A DNA stretch of 31,680 nucleotides. Origin: Clostridiales bacterium UBA1770. GTDB lineage: Bacteria; Bacillota; Clostridia; Oscillospirales; CAG-272. Positions 31,650 to 31,680 of the stretch are shown one piece after another (positions within the stretch are counted from its first letter, which is position 1; each line of letters opens with the position of its first letter). A model generated the notes under the pieces. That model was not told the DNA's origin and searched no databases. It saw only the letters and a program-made list of their open reading frames with translations. Location: positions 1 through 31,680 of the forward strand of contig DCGU01000017.1 in assembly GCA_002315325.1 (NCBI GenBank), read 5' to 3'. Made by a program: the position numbers and the translations under genes.

Positions 31650-31680
31650 TTAAGTTATTTCATATTGTGAAATAGATGAG

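Noticed and set aside
31655..31675. AT-rich hairpin after the FAD oxidoreductase gene
   Set aside because: A 7-bp stem of mostly A-T pairs without a T-run is weak, and the window ends there, so neither a terminator nor an operator can be supported.
1..31680. CRISPR arrays, tRNA or rRNA genes, insertion sequences, phage genes, defence genes
   Set aside because: I looked for regular spaced repeats, tRNA-like cloverleaf ends, transposase or integrase motifs and found none. Every long stretch is covered by an identified gene.

Overview
The window is 31.7 kb of compact bacterial chromosome. It holds 24 protein genes, all on the + strand, and no gap between genes reaches 300 bases. I see no rRNA, tRNA, CRISPR array, transposase, integrase or phage gene. 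The gene set points to a Gram-positive-type Bacillota, most likely class Clostridia near Oscillospiraceae. The reasons are hrcA-grpE-dnaK-dnaJ-prmA under a CIRCE operator, mutS2, recO, cdaA-cdaR, a D-alanylation-like envelope operon, a single-chain iron-sulfur L-serine dehydratase, near-50% GC by eye, and no outer-membrane genes. The lineage below class is inference.

Layout. (1) 1-2581: tail of an upstream terminator, a good promoter, then era-phoH-ybeY, a ribosome assembly and RNA-processing cluster. (2) 2582-2840: a structured repeat element with inverted ends. (3) 2841-13356: recO, mutS2, L-serine dehydratase, uvrB, uvrA and a secreted transglutaminase-like lipoprotein, closely spaced; mostly DNA repair. 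(4) 13446-18487: an envelope acylation operon of adenylating enzyme, carrier protein, MBOAT acyltransferase, SGNH-like protein with Cys at the nucleophile position, and small lipoprotein. It has a hairpin-rich leader, a second copy of the repeat in front of the MBOAT gene, and a strong terminator. (5) 18592-24403: the heat-shock operon with promoter, CIRCE, hrcA-grpE-dnaK-dnaJ and prmA, then a 15-bp-stem hairpin. (6) 24507-28209: strong promoter, an unassigned cytoplasmic glycoside-hydrolase-like protein, a PcrA/UvrD helicase, terminator. (7) 28263-31649: promoter, c-di-AMP cyclase cdaA, its regulator cdaR, and an FAD-dependent oxidoreductase, linked by 4-base start/stop overlaps.

Most of the window is ordinary housekeeping DNA, and I did not find a clearly new system. 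The best leads are a perfect 16-bp-arm hairpin inside a lineage-type insertion of the pcrA gene, the structured repeat at 2613-2826 with a short relative at 15247-15291, the envelope operon with its Cys-for-Ser SGNH protein, a Cys-clustered cytoplasmic glycosidase-like protein, and a near-absolute codon-context rule (NAC rather than NAT before GTN).
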